Of a stretch of DNA of 64,000 bases, positions 16,985-26,816 are shown piece by piece. Location: contig CAYUSP010000002.1 in the NCBI GenBank assembly GCA_964447405.1, positions 558,001 through 622,000 on the forward strand. The letters are read 5' to 3'. Under the pieces are notes generated by a model. It worked only from the letters and a program-made list of their open reading frames with translations, searched no databases and was not told where the DNA came from. Source of the stretch: JALNZF01 sp964447405 (GTDB taxonomy: Bacteria > Nitrospirota > UBA9217). Numbering within the stretch: position 1 is the stretch's first letter; every line of letters starts with the position of its first letter. The translations under genes and the position numbers were made by a program.

Positions 16985-18999
16985 GGCGTTTTAAGTGTGG
17001 GCAGCGTGATGAGGAAGGTGGTGCCTCTGCCGGGTTCACTGGTTACATCGATTGTGCCGTTGTGCTCTTCCACAATCTTGTGGCTGATGGTCAATCCGAG
17101 TCCGGTGCCTTCACCAACGGATTTCGTGGTAAAGAACGGATCGAATATCCTGTCTATCAGGTCCTCGGGAATGCCGGCTCCGGTGTCCGACACGGAAAGA
17201 AAGACCCTGTCAGGATCGGAACCGGGCGCACCCGTTCCGGTCTTGATGGCAATGCCGCCTCCTTCGGGAGTGAAGTAAATGGCGTTCAAGAGCAGGTTCA
17301 TAAGCAGCTGTCTGAGGCTGCCGGCATCAGCATTGATCTTGGGAACATCGCGGTCGAGGTCCAGCGAGAGCGTATGCTTCAACCGGGCGGTCCGATGCTG
17401 GAGCAGGAGCAAGACCTCCTTGATCAGCTCGTTGATGTCGATTTCTCGGAAGGTGCCGCCCGAGGGACGGGCAAATTCGAGCAGGCTCTTCAGGATCCCC
17501 TTGCATCGGAAGATCTCACTGTGAATGGTCCGCAGGTACTCGGGAAAATCCTCAAAACCCCTGACAAGGGAAAGCGCCGGATCGTGTGCGCGGTCCAGCA
17601 GCGCCTCGGAATAACCCGCGATGATCCCCAGCGGATTGTTGATCTCGTGGGCGATGCCTGCCACGAGCGTGCCCAGGGATGCGAGCTTATCCGTCCGGAT
17701 AAGCTGCTGTTCGAGCCGCCGCTGCCCGGTCACATCCTTGAGGTAGTGTACGATGGCGTAAAGGCTGCCTTCCTCATCGATGAGCGGATAAGCCCAGAAG
17801 TGGAACACACTGCCGCTTACGCTCTTCAGTTCCTGGAAGGAAGGGCGTTTTGCGGTCAGCGTCTCGCTGCATAGGCAACCTGAACCCGGCGCAACACCGA
17901 TCCTGTCGAGCAGCTCAGCACAGTGCATATTCGTAAGCTCCGCCTTGGAGTATCCCGTTCTCGCGAGCAAAGCATGGTTGGTCCTTATCACCCGCTGCCT
18001 GCCATCCTCGATCCAGACCATATCGGTAAAGGCATCGAACGTCCGCTCCCACTCCTTTTTTTCCCTGGAGATCTCCTCGAACAAGAGCGCGTTCTCGAGG
18101 GCGACCGCGATATGCTTTGCCACCGGGAGCAGGATGTCGAGGTCCGCTTTGGAATAGTTCGAAGGTTGGGTGCTGTCGAAATTGAAGACACCGAGCATGC
18201 GGTCATGGTAGAGCGGCAGGCTTATCGTGGAGCGGATGCCCTCTTGGAGCAGCCTTTGGTCCAGGGGAAAAGCGGTATCCTCGGTCAGATCGCGGCTGAT
18301 CCAGGGTTTGTTGTTGCGAATGACCCAGCCGGCGCTCGTTCCCTCGATCGGCGCCTTGACGCCCTTCTTCATGACAGTCTTCATATCGGTATCCAGGGCG
18401 AAGATCTGCAAAGAGTCATCCTGTTCGCGATACAGCAGCAGGCTTGCCCGGCTGTAGTCGATGATCTTCCGCAGCTCGGATACCACCATGCGAAAGATCG
18501 TACCGATGCTGAGGCTGGAGTTGATGATGCTGCTCAGTTCATTGATAAGCTCGTCATGCAGCGGGCGGGCGTTCGGCTCTGCTGCGGTGTCCGGATAGGC
18601 GCTCGTGTGGCGTTCGCTGTCCCGAACAATGATGGTCATCCGGTCGGGACGCGCGGTTCGGTTGGGTATCACCGCTATGCGCACGGCCACAGGACTGCCA
18701 TTCTTCCGAAAACAGAAGGCGCGGATCGACGCCGAGGGCGCGTTGACCGTCAGCGCAGGGGGGGATGGGAAAAAACCATACTGGTCGATCTCCCGGAGAA
18801 GGCTGTCAAGGGAAATGAACTTTTCGAGGTTCCTGCCGATTATATCCGCGCGGCTGTACTCAAGGAGGGCCGGAGCCAGATCATTGCAGGAAAGGATGGT
18901 CCACTGGCTGTCGACGGTAAACGCGGGCATGCCGAGGACATCGAGTGTTTTAAGCAACTCGGAAGAGTCCCTGTCGAGCATGATCTTCATAGGTTTCAT
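16981..18999 (-). CDS. PAS-GAF-PAS sensor histidine kinase
   Basis: 672 aa from the ATG at 18997-18999 (an in-frame TTG lies nine codons upstream). Order: N-terminal PAS (about 15-125), GAF (about 165-310), second PAS (about 325-435), HisKA with AGIAHEINNPLG, and HATPase with SDTGAGIPED and GEGTGLGLTISHKI. No membrane segments are evident, so it senses a cytoplasmic signal. It overlaps its NtrC-type regulator gene by ATGA. Confidence 0.9.
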   Translation of the reverse strand: MKPMKIMLDRDSSELLKTLDVLGMPAFTVDSQWTILSCNDLAPALLEYSRADIIGRNLEKFISLDSLLREIDQYGFFPSPPALTVNAPSASIRAFCFRKNGSPVAVRIAVIPNRTARPDRMTIIVRDSERHTSAYPDTAAEPNARPLHDELINELSSIINSSLSIGTIFRMVVSELRKIIDYSRASLLLYREQDDSLQIFALDTDMKTVMKKGVKAPIEGTSAGWVIRNNKPWISRDLTEDTAFPLDQRLLQEGIRSTISLPLYHDRMLGVFNFDSTQPSNYSKADLDILLPVAKHIAVALENALLFEEISREKKEWERTFDAFTDMVWIEDGRQRVIRTNHALLARTGYSKAELTNMHCAELLDRIGVAPGSGCLCSETLTAKRPSFQELKSVSGSVFHFWAYPLIDEEGSLYAIVHYLKDVTGQRRLEQQLIRTDKLASLGTLVAGIAHEINNPLGIIAGYSEALLDRAHDPALSLVRGFEDFPEYLRTIHSEIFRCKGILKSLLEFARPSGGTFREIDINELIKEVLLLLQHRTARLKHTLSLDLDRDVPKINADAGSLRQLLMNLLLNAIYFTPEGGGIAIKTGTGAPGSDPDRVFLSVSDTGAGIPEDLIDRIFDPFFTTKSVGEGTGLGLTISHKIVEEHNGTIDVTSEPGRGTTFLITLPTLKTP

Positions 19000-19125
19000 A
19001 GTATCACAGTGACTTGATGCCAGCAACAGGAAAGCTGGCGAATCAATGCGGCAGGAAGGAAAAATGGGACGCAGGTACCAACGACAATGCTTGACTCCGG
19101 GAGCAACGGCGCTTAATATTGAGCT

Positions 19126-20067
19126 ATGTCATTGAAACAGACGATCAGGATCGGACATCTTTCCACCTTTTACCATACCGCGATATTGCTGATGGCAAAG
19201 AATGAGGCAGGCGCGCGATTGGGCGCCACGGTGGATTGGAAATTATTCGGCACCGGCCCGGCCATCATGCAGGCATTCCGGAAAAATGAACTCGACCTGG
19301 CCTACATCGGGCTTCCGCCGGCCATGATCGGCATAGCGCACGGAATCCCGGTCATATGCATCGCCGGCGGGCATATGGAAGGGACGGTAATGGCGGGCAA
19401 GTCGTCATGGCGGGATTATTCTGATGCCAATGATATCAAGACCGTTCTGGAGCAGTTCAGAGGAGCAGCGATCGGCGTGCCGGGCAAGGGGTCCATACAC
19501 GATATTATATTGAGAAACTGTCTGCGTACGCACGGTCTCGGCCAGGACATCGAAGTGAAGAATTTTTCATGGGCGGACCTGGTAACCGAGGCTGTGGTCA
19601 GCAACCAGGTGGCCGCGGCATTTGGTACGCCCGCACTGGCGACGGCGATCAAGCGGTTCGCAGGCGGCAGGGTCCTCATTCCTCCGTCGAAGCTCTGGCC
19701 GGATAATCCAAGCTACGGCATCATCGTATCAACAGCATTCCTGGAAAGGGAGAGGGAGGCGGTCACCAGGTTCCTGACCCTGCATGAGGAAGCCGCTGAA
19801 TATATCAGGAAGCAGCCTGTCGAATCAGCGAAGCTGATAGCCGCTCATGTGGGTATTGTGGACAAGGAGTTCGTTCTGGACACGCTACTGCTTTCGCCCC
19901 GGTATTGCGCGCAGTTGTCCATGGATTATATCCATGCTGCCATGAGGTTTGTGCCAATTATGCGGGAGCTGGGGTATATGGAGAGGGACATCGAAGAGTC
20001 GGCAGTATTCTATCCGAACCTGATCCGGGCGATCATCCCCGGAGGGGACCATTATGGCGTCCGATAG
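19126..20067 (+). CDS. NitT/TauT-type substrate-binding-like protein without signal peptide
   Basis: 313 aa with the ABC periplasmic-binding fold of the SsuA/NMT1 group: IRIGHLSTFYHTAILLMAKN at the N-terminus, then AFRKNELDLAYIGLPPAMIG. There is no signal peptide or lipobox and no permease or ATPase gene nearby. Either the secretion signal has been lost or it acts as a cytoplasmic binding or sensor domain. Its 3' end overlaps the convergent Dabb gene by 16 bp. Confidence 0.75.
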   Translation: MSLKQTIRIGHLSTFYHTAILLMAKNEAGARLGATVDWKLFGTGPAIMQAFRKNELDLAYIGLPPAMIGIAHGIPVICIAGGHMEGTVMAGKSSWRDYSDANDIKTVLEQFRGAAIGVPGKGSIHDIILRNCLRTHGLGQDIEVKNFSWADLVTEAVVSNQVAAAFGTPALATAIKRFAGGRVLIPPSKLWPDNPSYGIIVSTAFLEREREAVTRFLTLHEEAAEYIRKQPVESAKLIAAHVGIVDKEFVLDTLLLSPRYCAQLSMDYIHAAMRFVPIMRELGYMERDIEESAVFYPNLIRAIIPGGDHYGVR

Positions 20068-20357
20068 TCCACCACTGCCCTGCTTTTCCGTATCTTGGAG
20101 ATAAACTCGGCAACAGCGCGGTGGTCTGGATGGTTCTGGTAAGCGGCAAGATCGTCTTCGGTCTTGAATACGGAAAAGAGCACGACATCATAGGCAGCAT
20201 CGGATTCAAGGTAATTGATCCCGACTTCGAGATGGAATATCTGGGGGATGGTGATCTTCAGGGCTTCCAGCTCGATCTTGATCCGCTTGCAGTTGCGGGC
20301 CCGGTCCGCATCCTCCGCAAAATCCTTCAACTTCCACATCACGATATGTTTTATCAT
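20052..20357 (-). CDS. Stress-responsive A/B barrel (Dabb) domain protein
   Basis: 101 aa from the ATG at 20355-20357 (SD GAGGTG). It starts MIKHIVMWKLKD, the typical Dabb opening, and ends with the NHPDHRAVAEFI helix. Dabb proteins are small ferredoxin-like-fold dimers of mostly unknown function. An upstream extension of the frame runs into a family A repeat, so the shorter start is preferred. Confidence 0.8.
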   Translation of the reverse strand: MIKHIVMWKLKDFAEDADRARNCKRIKIELEALKITIPQIFHLEVGINYLESDAAYDVVLFSVFKTEDDLAAYQNHPDHRAVAEFISKIRKSRAVVDYRTP

Positions 20358-20400
20358 GCCCGTCCACCTCTTTCCACGACGCATAGCGTCGATATCATTC

Positions 20401-20610
20401 ACCGCAGAGGACGCAGAGTAAATCTTGCATACCAATGCATTGAGCGATTTTTAAAACCCGCCCCCTCTGTCACCTCTGAACGCAATTTGTAATTATACTG
20501 ATCACGACCGCCATAGCGCCTTTAAACGCCTACAGCCGGATTCATTCTCAATGTCTTCTCCTTGCTTTTCAGTGATGCAAGCACTTGAATTTCTCTGCGT
20601 CCTCTGCGGT
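20401..20610. repeat. Intergenic inverted-repeat element, family A
   Basis: accgcagaggacgcagagt at 20401-20419 and tctctgcgtcctctgcggt at 20592-20610 form an almost perfect inverted pair 172 bp apart, the same arms as at 1258-1369. No gene is seen between the arms. Confidence 0.75.
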
Positions 20611-20797
20611 GAAAATACTTTCTGGTTTTCCCAGGATTTTTGATCGTTTCCCCCGGCGAAACCCTGCATCGGCCGGGAACAGCCTTAATGGCTGTCCGTG
20701 CATCAAACGAAGATAACGATTTTCGTATTGCTCTCCTGTGCGATAGTTTGTATTATAGCATCGCACTCGACAAACAATAAACCTAAAAAGAGCAATT

Positions 20798-20926
20798 AAC
20801 CACAGATGAACAGAGATAAACACAGATGATTGAAAGAGTTAGGCAACAGTTATTTTCACCAATTGGACGAATCTCTTACTCGCAGTAAGTTGTTGATTTT
20901 GGTTTTAACCGTGTTCATCCGTGGTT
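20798..20926. repeat. Intergenic inverted-repeat element, family B
   Basis: The left arm at 20798-20829 contains accacagatgaacagagata followed by a further CACAGATGA unit. The right arm accgtgttcatccgtggtt is at 20908-20926. With the family A element it fills most of the 633-bp gap 20358-20990, which has no supported gene. Confidence 0.75.
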
Positions 20927-20990
20927 CCAACTGCTATAGGATAAAGGAAATTACCCGCAGCATCCGCGCGCGGTACGGTATGTATTGGAA

Positions 20991-21746
20991 ATGATCAAGA
21001 ACGCCATACTAATTTCTACGGTTTTAGGTTGTGTATTACTCAGCGCTGGTTGCGCGCCGAAAAAAGCCCCTGTTGCCAGAACGCCGGACGCACCGCAGAC
21101 AAAAACGAAGGCATCACAGAAGCCTTATACCGTTGATGGCAAACGATACGAACCGCTCGCGACCCATGAAGGATTTGTCCAGAACGGCGTGGCAAGCTGG
21201 TACGGAAAGGACTTTCACGGCAAGAAGACGAGCAATGGCGAAAAGTATGACATGCACGCCATGACCGCCGCGCACAAGACGCTGCCTCTCGGTGTTTTCG
21301 TCAAAGTACGGAACCTGGACAATGGCAGCGAAACGGTGGTGCGCGTGAATGACCGGGGGCCATTTGTGAAAGGCCGGATCATCGATCTCTCCTTTGCAGC
21401 AGCCAGAAAGCTCGGCGTTGACCGGGCGGGAACGGCGCCGGTGAGAGTCGAAGCGCTGGGATATCGCGGTACAGACGCGGACAAATATAATCCGCCGGAG
21501 ACCTATGATACGGGTGTTTATTCCGTTCAGATAGGATCATTTAAAGAGCAGAAGAACGCGGTGCGATTGTCCGCGGAAACGCAGAAAATATTCGGGTTTT
21601 CAGAAATTCATACCACTATTATTCAGGACGAGGTATATTTCCGCGTGTACGGGGGCCGGTATACCTCCTTGCGCACTGCGGAGGAGGCGGAGCAGCATTT
21701 CTCGGAGCATGGCTATCCCGGAAGCTTTGTGGTATCGCTTGAATAG
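20991..21746 (+). CDS. rlpA: RlpA-family lipoprotein with SPOR domain
   Basis: 251 aa from the ATG at 20991 (an in-frame TTG is 6 nt upstream). A lipoprotein signal ends at LLSAGC. The double-psi beta-barrel has ASWYGKDFHGKKTSNGEKYD and later RVNDRGPFVKGRIIDLS. A C-terminal SPOR domain (about 180-251, VYSVQIGSFKEQKNA) binds denuded septal peptidoglycan. In Pseudomonas RlpA is a lytic transglycosylase; the conserved Asp (NDRGPF) and His (DMHAMTAAHK) are present. The 3' end overlaps the convergent receiver gene by 34 bp. Confidence 0.92.
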   Translation: MIKNAILISTVLGCVLLSAGCAPKKAPVARTPDAPQTKTKASQKPYTVDGKRYEPLATHEGFVQNGVASWYGKDFHGKKTSNGEKYDMHAMTAAHKTLPLGVFVKVRNLDNGSETVVRVNDRGPFVKGRIIDLSFAAARKLGVDRAGTAPVRVEALGYRGTDADKYNPPETYDTGVYSVQIGSFKEQKNAVRLSAETQKIFGFSEIHTTIIQDEVYFRVYGGRYTSLRTAEEAEQHFSEHGYPGSFVVSLE

Positions 21747-22156
21747 ATTCGGCCAGGTTGATGCGTGCCTTCTTCAGCAGCACAGGATTGCTCATCCCGT
21801 TCGAGCGCTGCTTTAACGATTCGGAGGAGATCCTTGATCTTGACGGGCTTGTTCATATGCTCGAACACACCCAAACGGAGCGATTGCAGGAAAAGTTCCA
21901 CGGAGCTGAAACCTGTCAGCATTATGATTGGGACAGCAGGAACCAGCTCGCGGAGCACGGCGATAAATTCAGCTCCATTCATGCCGGGCATCCGGTAATC
22001 AGTGATCACCAGATGAACTGTTGTTCTCTCCTGAATGACTACCAGGGCCGATTGGGCATCAGGCCGTGCTATAACCTTGTAACCGAATCTTGTCAGGATT
22101 TCTGACAAAACTTCGAGAATCTGAATCTCATCATCTACCAGGAGAATGGTTTTCAT
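21713..22156 (-). CDS. Single-domain response regulator (CheY-like)
   Basis: 147 aa. The receiver motifs are complete: LLVDDE, phospho-Asp in LVITDYRMPGMNG, Thr in MLTGF and Lys in MNKPVK. No output domain; the last 30 residues look disordered. Its 3' end is antisense to the end of rlpA for 34 bp. A partner kinase is not next to it. Confidence 0.88.
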   Translation of the reverse strand: MKTILLVDDEIQILEVLSEILTRFGYKVIARPDAQSALVVIQERTTVHLVITDYRMPGMNGAEFIAVLRELVPAVPIIMLTGFSSVELFLQSLRLGVFEHMNKPVKIKDLLRIVKAALERDEQSCAAEEGTHQPGRIYSSDTTKLPG

Positions 22157-22203
22157 AAACCTCCCTCATAGTGCTTTTTGTTGCGATAAAGAGCATTCAT
22201 AAT

Positions 22204-22243
22204 AAAAAAGCCCCAAACCAGTTGTAAGCACTGATTTGAGGCT
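22204..22243 (-). terminator. Rho-independent terminator downstream of purL
   Basis: On the minus strand AGCCTCAAATCAGT pairs with ACTGGTTTGGGGCT around a 7-nt loop, followed by a run of T. It lies about 230 bp past the purL stop and is the only terminator-like signal in the 316-bp gap. Confidence 0.75.
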
Positions 22244-22472
22244 CCGCGCTGTTCATTCCTCGATATCGTATCATCCACAATCCTTTGCGATCACATCCTG
22301 CATCAGAACAAGGGCTGCGATGATTCTCTGCGGCCCGCGTATGACAAGGAACGGCTCATATGCTGACACCGTCCATCGCCCTGGTACCTATTCGTATCAT
22401 AATGTGATAAAGAACGCAAGAAAATAATGCCCGGATGGAGCTATCCATGAAAAAGGATCCGGCTTTAGGCTA

Positions 22473-25400
22473 TTACCGCGATTCGCACCAGATGCGGGCA
22501 TTCTGGAACATGGTGAGCCAAGGGGAAGCAGCAAGGGACCGCTGGAGATCGGACGGCATCCAGCCCCATTGCCAGGTGAGCACCGCGCGCTCGGGATGCG
22601 GCATCATGGCGAGATGGCGTCCGTCGGGCGAGCAGAGGCCTGCTATGCCGGCGGGTGAGCCGTTCGGGTTGAAGGGGTATGCCTGCGTTATTCTTGATTC
22701 GTCATTCACGTATCTGATTGGAGCCAGGTCTGCTTCGCATCTCTTGAACATACTCTTGTCCGGAAAGTAGGCAAGGCCTTCGCCATGCGCCACCCAGATG
22801 CCGAGTACGGCATGTTCCATGCCGGAGAACATGATGGACGGACTCTTTACGATCTTCACGGTCGAGAACCGTGATTCAAACCTGCCGGACTTGTTGTGTA
22901 TGAAGCGGGGCTGGAGCTCGTCGGATATCCCCTTCCAGGGAACCCACCCAAGAAGAGCCATGAGCTGGCACCCGTTGCACACACCGAGGCTGAACGTATC
23001 AGGACGATGGTAGAACGTCTCGAACTGGCCCCACACTTTTTTGTTGAATCGTATGGATGCTGCCCAGCCCTTGGCTGAATCGAGTACGTCCGCATAGCTG
23101 AATCCTCCCACAAAAACCACTCCGCGAAACTGGTCAAGCGTAATGCGGCCTTCGATCAGGTCCGTGACCGTCACATCCCAGGGCTCGAAACCGGCCATGA
23201 AGAAAGCAGAGGCCATTTCACGGTCGCCGTTGCTCCCCTCTTCTCTGATCACGGCGACTTTAGGTTTGGTTGTTCTGCAGAGTAGATCATCTGCTGTCTG
23301 TGTGGGTATGAACGGCACGACAAAGGAAGGGCCTTTTCGGTCATAGATGTTCTTCCGTTCATCGTCGATGCTGTCGGGGTTCCGCTGCAGGAGGTCCAGC
23401 TGGTAGCTCGTCGCTTCCCAAATGTCACGGAGCAGTGCCGTGTAATCGTTTAAAACATTGCGGATTTCTGATTGCGGATTGCGGATTGAAATGTTGATCT
23501 TTTGGTCACGAAAGGTTCTGCCGATAACCTGATAGGGTACTGCTGCCGTGTCGAGAATAGAGAATATCTTCGCTTCTTCAACAGGCAGATATTCCATGAC
23601 AAGCCCGAGCTCTTCTGAGAACAGTGCGGCTATGGTGTCATTCTGCTTTCCGAGGTCGATATCGATGCCGCAGTTGCCAGCAAAGGCCATCTCAAGCAGT
23701 GTGGTGGCCAGTCCTCCGTCGGAGCGGTCATGGCCGGAAAGGATGAGCTCTTCAGAAACAAGTTGCTGCACAGCATTGAACGTCCTCACGAAAAGCTGCG
23801 GATCATCGAGATCTGGGGACTTGTCGCCCACCTGGCCGAAGACCTGCGCAAGGGCGGACCCGCCGAGACGGTTCTGGCCATTGCCGAGATCAATGAAAAG
23901 GATCTTGCTTTTACCCGGCATCTTGATGTCCGGCGTAATCGTTTTCGTGATGTCCGGGCAAGTGACGTACGCGGAGATCACGAGCGTGCCGGGCGACTTC
24001 ACCGTCTCGTGCGTTCCGTCAGCGTTTGTCACTTTTGCAGCCATGGACAGGCTGTCCTTGCCGCCGTCCACTGCCATGCCGAACTCGATCATAACATCGC
24101 GCATGGCAACAGCAGCGTCATACAACCGTGCGCCTTCGCCCGGAAGCTTCGGTGCCCACATCCAGTTGGCAGAGCAGCGGATATCACCCAGGCCGGAGAC
24201 CTTTGCCCAGACAATATTCGTGAGCGCCTCGCCCACGCTCATCCTGGCCATGGCAGCAGGATCGATCAATTCCTTGATCGGCTGCTCGCCGATGGAGATT
24301 GCTGCACCGGTCAGGCCGAAGTGGGACTGGGCTATCACCGCCACGTCGGAGACCGTGAGCTGCAGCGGGCCGCAGCACTGCTGGCGCGCGATCAGGCCCG
24401 TGACTGAACGGTCGACCTTATTTGTTAAAAACCGCTTCGACCCGACCGAAACGAGCCGAAGCACGCGGTCCAGTGCTTTACGCACGGTCAGGTCATTCGG
24501 CAGCTCCAGTGGCTTGAGTACGGTCTTTTTCCGATCAAGCGTGAACACTTTCTGCGGCATGTCGCCAAGCACCTTGGCAAGTTCAAGGTTCTCGGGAGTG
24601 GACTTGTCAATCTCGTCATACAGAACGATATAGCCGTTGCCCGTGATCGTGCCGATGACTGCCACGGGGATTTTCTCGCGTTCGCAGAGCGAACGGAAAA
24701 GCTCCTCGTGTTCTGGCTTAAGCAGCAGCGCGTTCTGCTCCTGATACTCCGCGCCCCAGATCTCGAGTACCGACAAGGTAGCGTCGCCCACGATGATTTT
24801 CCTGATCTCGATCTTGGCGCCTGCAGGATGCACGATCTCCTTCACCACATTGCAGTTGCCGCCAGCGCCCTGGTCATGGATGCTCTGGATGGGATTCTTC
24901 TCCCCGAGCTCCACGCAGGCGCGGATCACGCGGTTCATCTTCTGTTCCATCTCAGCGTCGCCGCGCTGCACCGCGTTAAAGTCGAGCTCGGCAACGTTCT
25001 CGCCCTGGATCATGGACGAGGCTGCTCCGCCGCCCATGCCGATGCGGTAGGCCGGGCCGCCGACCTTGACCACGAGCATGCCTTTTTGCGCTTCCGTCTT
25101 CTCGGTATGACGGGCGTCCATCTGGCCCACGCCAGCGGAAAACATGATCGGCTTGAGCCATTCCCTGCGCTCGCCGTCAGGAAGCCTGAGGCCGAAGGAG
25201 CGGGTGAAGCCCTGGATCAGGGGTTCGCCGAACTTGTTGCCGTAATCAGAGGCGCCGTTGCTTGCTTCGACCTCGATCGAAAGCGGCGAAGCGAGGTTAT
25301 TCGGATAAGCATATGCTGCGTCTTCCCAGGGAAGCTCGTACCCGGGGATACGGAGGTTGCCCACGCAATAGGCTGCCGTGCCCGCCACCACCAGCCCGCC

Positions 25401-26420
25401 CGTGCCGGTTGCCTGCACGTCGCGGATGCGCCCGCCCGTGCCGGTCTCGGCGCCCGGGAACGGCGCCACGCCTGACGGGAAGTTGTGCGTTTCTGCTGTC
25501 AGGATGACATGGTACTTCCGCTTCGTCTGACGAAAGGGTGACGGTTTGCCAATGGTCTCGGGGATAATGGTAGTGATGTCGTATCCCGTGATGGCGCTGG
25601 AGTTGTCGCTGAAGGCGATGACGCTATTGTTAGGGTTAGCATCATAGGTCGCCTTCACGATCTTCATCAGGTTCCCGGGGACTTCCTTGCCATCGACAAC
25701 AAGCCTGCCGCGGAAGAACCAGTGGCGCGAGTGTTCGCTGTTGGACTGAGAAAGGTCGAAGCACTCGACGTTAGTCGGGTTGCGTTTGATGTCTTTTACA
25801 AAGAGGTTTGTGTAGTAGTCGAGGTCCCAGTCGTCCAGGCCAAGCCCCATACTGCGGTTGATCTTTTCGAGCGCAGATCTCCCCTCCTCAATGAGTGGGA
25901 TGATGCGGACAGGTTCGGGTTTGATGCCGGTTTCGAAGGTCGTAAGCGGAGAAGGGTAAGGGCACTCTGTCATGCGGTCGTGGACCAGGGAGAGAAAAGC
26001 CTTAACCTGGTCATTGGTCAAAGTAGCTCCGGCGGCAAGATCAAGACGATACCTGCGGGAGCGTTCGATGCGGGTAATCTTCAAAAGTCCGCAGGCCTGG
26101 CAGACCGAGACCGCGTTGCTGGACCATGCCGTGGTGAAGTTCATGCGTGGGCCGGTTTCGAGGATCAGGGTCCGGGGTCCGGGGTCAAGGGTCAAGAAGC
26201 TCTTATCAGCGAATTTCTCGGGTTCAAAGGTCTCGGCTAGGAGCCAGCGGAGCAGGCGCGATTCATCGGGAGTCAGAGTGCTGTCCGATGCGATATTGAA
26301 GCAGAACTCAGTTTCGATGCCGGTTATCGCAGGAGAAACGGTCTGCTGTGTTTTTTCGAGTAGTCCGGCGGTCTGGTACGTGGAGAGCGCCGGAGTGCGG
26401 AAGAGATGGAAGATGTGCAT
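22473..26420 (-). CDS. purL: Phosphoribosylformylglycinamidine synthase, single-chain large form
   Basis: 1315 aa, close to the E. coli enzyme. It converts FGAR, ATP and glutamine to FGAM, the fourth step of purine synthesis. Visible parts: N-terminal PurS-like domain, linker, two AIRS-type halves (GMGGGAASSMIQG; HDRSDGGLATTLLEMAFAG) and a C-terminal class I glutamine amidotransferase with the nucleophile in GVCNGCQLMALLG and the His-Glu pair in MPHPERAV. No other pur gene adjoins it. Confidence 0.96.
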   Translation of the reverse strand: MHIFHLFRTPALSTYQTAGLLEKTQQTVSPAITGIETEFCFNIASDSTLTPDESRLLRWLLAETFEPEKFADKSFLTLDPGPRTLILETGPRMNFTTAWSSNAVSVCQACGLLKITRIERSRRYRLDLAAGATLTNDQVKAFLSLVHDRMTECPYPSPLTTFETGIKPEPVRIIPLIEEGRSALEKINRSMGLGLDDWDLDYYTNLFVKDIKRNPTNVECFDLSQSNSEHSRHWFFRGRLVVDGKEVPGNLMKIVKATYDANPNNSVIAFSDNSSAITGYDITTIIPETIGKPSPFRQTKRKYHVILTAETHNFPSGVAPFPGAETGTGGRIRDVQATGTGGLVVAGTAAYCVGNLRIPGYELPWEDAAYAYPNNLASPLSIEVEASNGASDYGNKFGEPLIQGFTRSFGLRLPDGERREWLKPIMFSAGVGQMDARHTEKTEAQKGMLVVKVGGPAYRIGMGGGAASSMIQGENVAELDFNAVQRGDAEMEQKMNRVIRACVELGEKNPIQSIHDQGAGGNCNVVKEIVHPAGAKIEIRKIIVGDATLSVLEIWGAEYQEQNALLLKPEHEELFRSLCEREKIPVAVIGTITGNGYIVLYDEIDKSTPENLELAKVLGDMPQKVFTLDRKKTVLKPLELPNDLTVRKALDRVLRLVSVGSKRFLTNKVDRSVTGLIARQQCCGPLQLTVSDVAVIAQSHFGLTGAAISIGEQPIKELIDPAAMARMSVGEALTNIVWAKVSGLGDIRCSANWMWAPKLPGEGARLYDAAVAMRDVMIEFGMAVDGGKDSLSMAAKVTNADGTHETVKSPGTLVISAYVTCPDITKTITPDIKMPGKSKILFIDLGNGQNRLGGSALAQVFGQVGDKSPDLDDPQLFVRTFNAVQQLVSEELILSGHDRSDGGLATTLLEMAFAGNCGIDIDLGKQNDTIAALFSEELGLVMEYLPVEEAKIFSILDTAAVPYQVIGRTFRDQKINISIRNPQSEIRNVLNDYTALLRDIWEATSYQLDLLQRNPDSIDDERKNIYDRKGPSFVVPFIPTQTADDLLCRTTKPKVAVIREEGSNGDREMASAFFMAGFEPWDVTVTDLIEGRITLDQFRGVVFVGGFSYADVLDSAKGWAASIRFNKKVWGQFETFYHRPDTFSLGVCNGCQLMALLGWVPWKGISDELQPRFIHNKSGRFESRFSTVKIVKSPSIMFSGMEHAVLGIWVAHGEGLAYFPDKSMFKRCEADLAPIRYVNDESRITQAYPFNPNGSPAGIAGLCSPDGRHLAMMPHPERAVLTWQWGWMPSDLQRSLAASPWLTMFQNARIWCESR

Positions 26421-26440
26421 GGATAAATCCTTTTTAAAAT

Positions 26441-26500
26441 GTATTAACGAAGAGTTGAGCCCCGCGCTATTTAGCGAGGGGCTCGAGCGACTTATTGAAA
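26441..26500 (-). repeat. attC-like hairpin downstream of higA
   Basis: On the minus strand: CAATAAGTCGCTCGAGCCCC, a short loop, then GCGCGGGGCTCAACTCTTCG and TTAATAC. The arms and the AACTC spacing match the hairpin at 13484-13541, although the antitoxin genes differ. It fits an attC recombination site better than a plain terminator because it has no T-run. Confidence 0.55.
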
Positions 26501-26507
26501 TACAGCG

Positions 26508-26807
26508 TCAGTTATGACTTGCTTCAGCATGCAGTTTTAATCCGAGTGCGTTCATGACTTTGAGAATTGTGTCAAAGTCGGGGCTGCGCTCACCCGAAAG
26601 TGCTTTGTAGAGACTTTCACGTGAAAGTCCAGCATCGCGTGCAACTTGTGACATACCTTTGGCCCTGGCGATATCGCCCAAAGCCTTTGCGATAAACGCT
26701 GCATTGCCCTGAGCTTCTTCAAAACAGGCCTCAAGATAGGCTGCCATTTCCTCAGGGGTTCGGAGATGCTCGGCAACATCGTAGCTTGTTGTTTTCGTTT
26801 TGCTCAT
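26508..26807 (-). CDS. HigA-type antitoxin (addiction module antidote)
   Basis: 99 aa. Helix-turn-helix around residues 50-75 (GMSQVARDAGLSRESLYKALSG), followed by SPDFDTILKVMNALGLKL. This is the COG3636-type antidote protein that pairs with RelE/HigB toxins. It follows the toxin gene by 9 bp, the reversed order typical of higBA. It probably represses the operon by binding the palindrome at 27116-27133. Confidence 0.88.
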   Translation of the reverse strand: MSKTKTTSYDVAEHLRTPEEMAAYLEACFEEAQGNAAFIAKALGDIARAKGMSQVARDAGLSRESLYKALSGERSPDFDTILKVMNALGLKLHAEASHN

Positions 26808-26816
26808 GGTTTCCTC

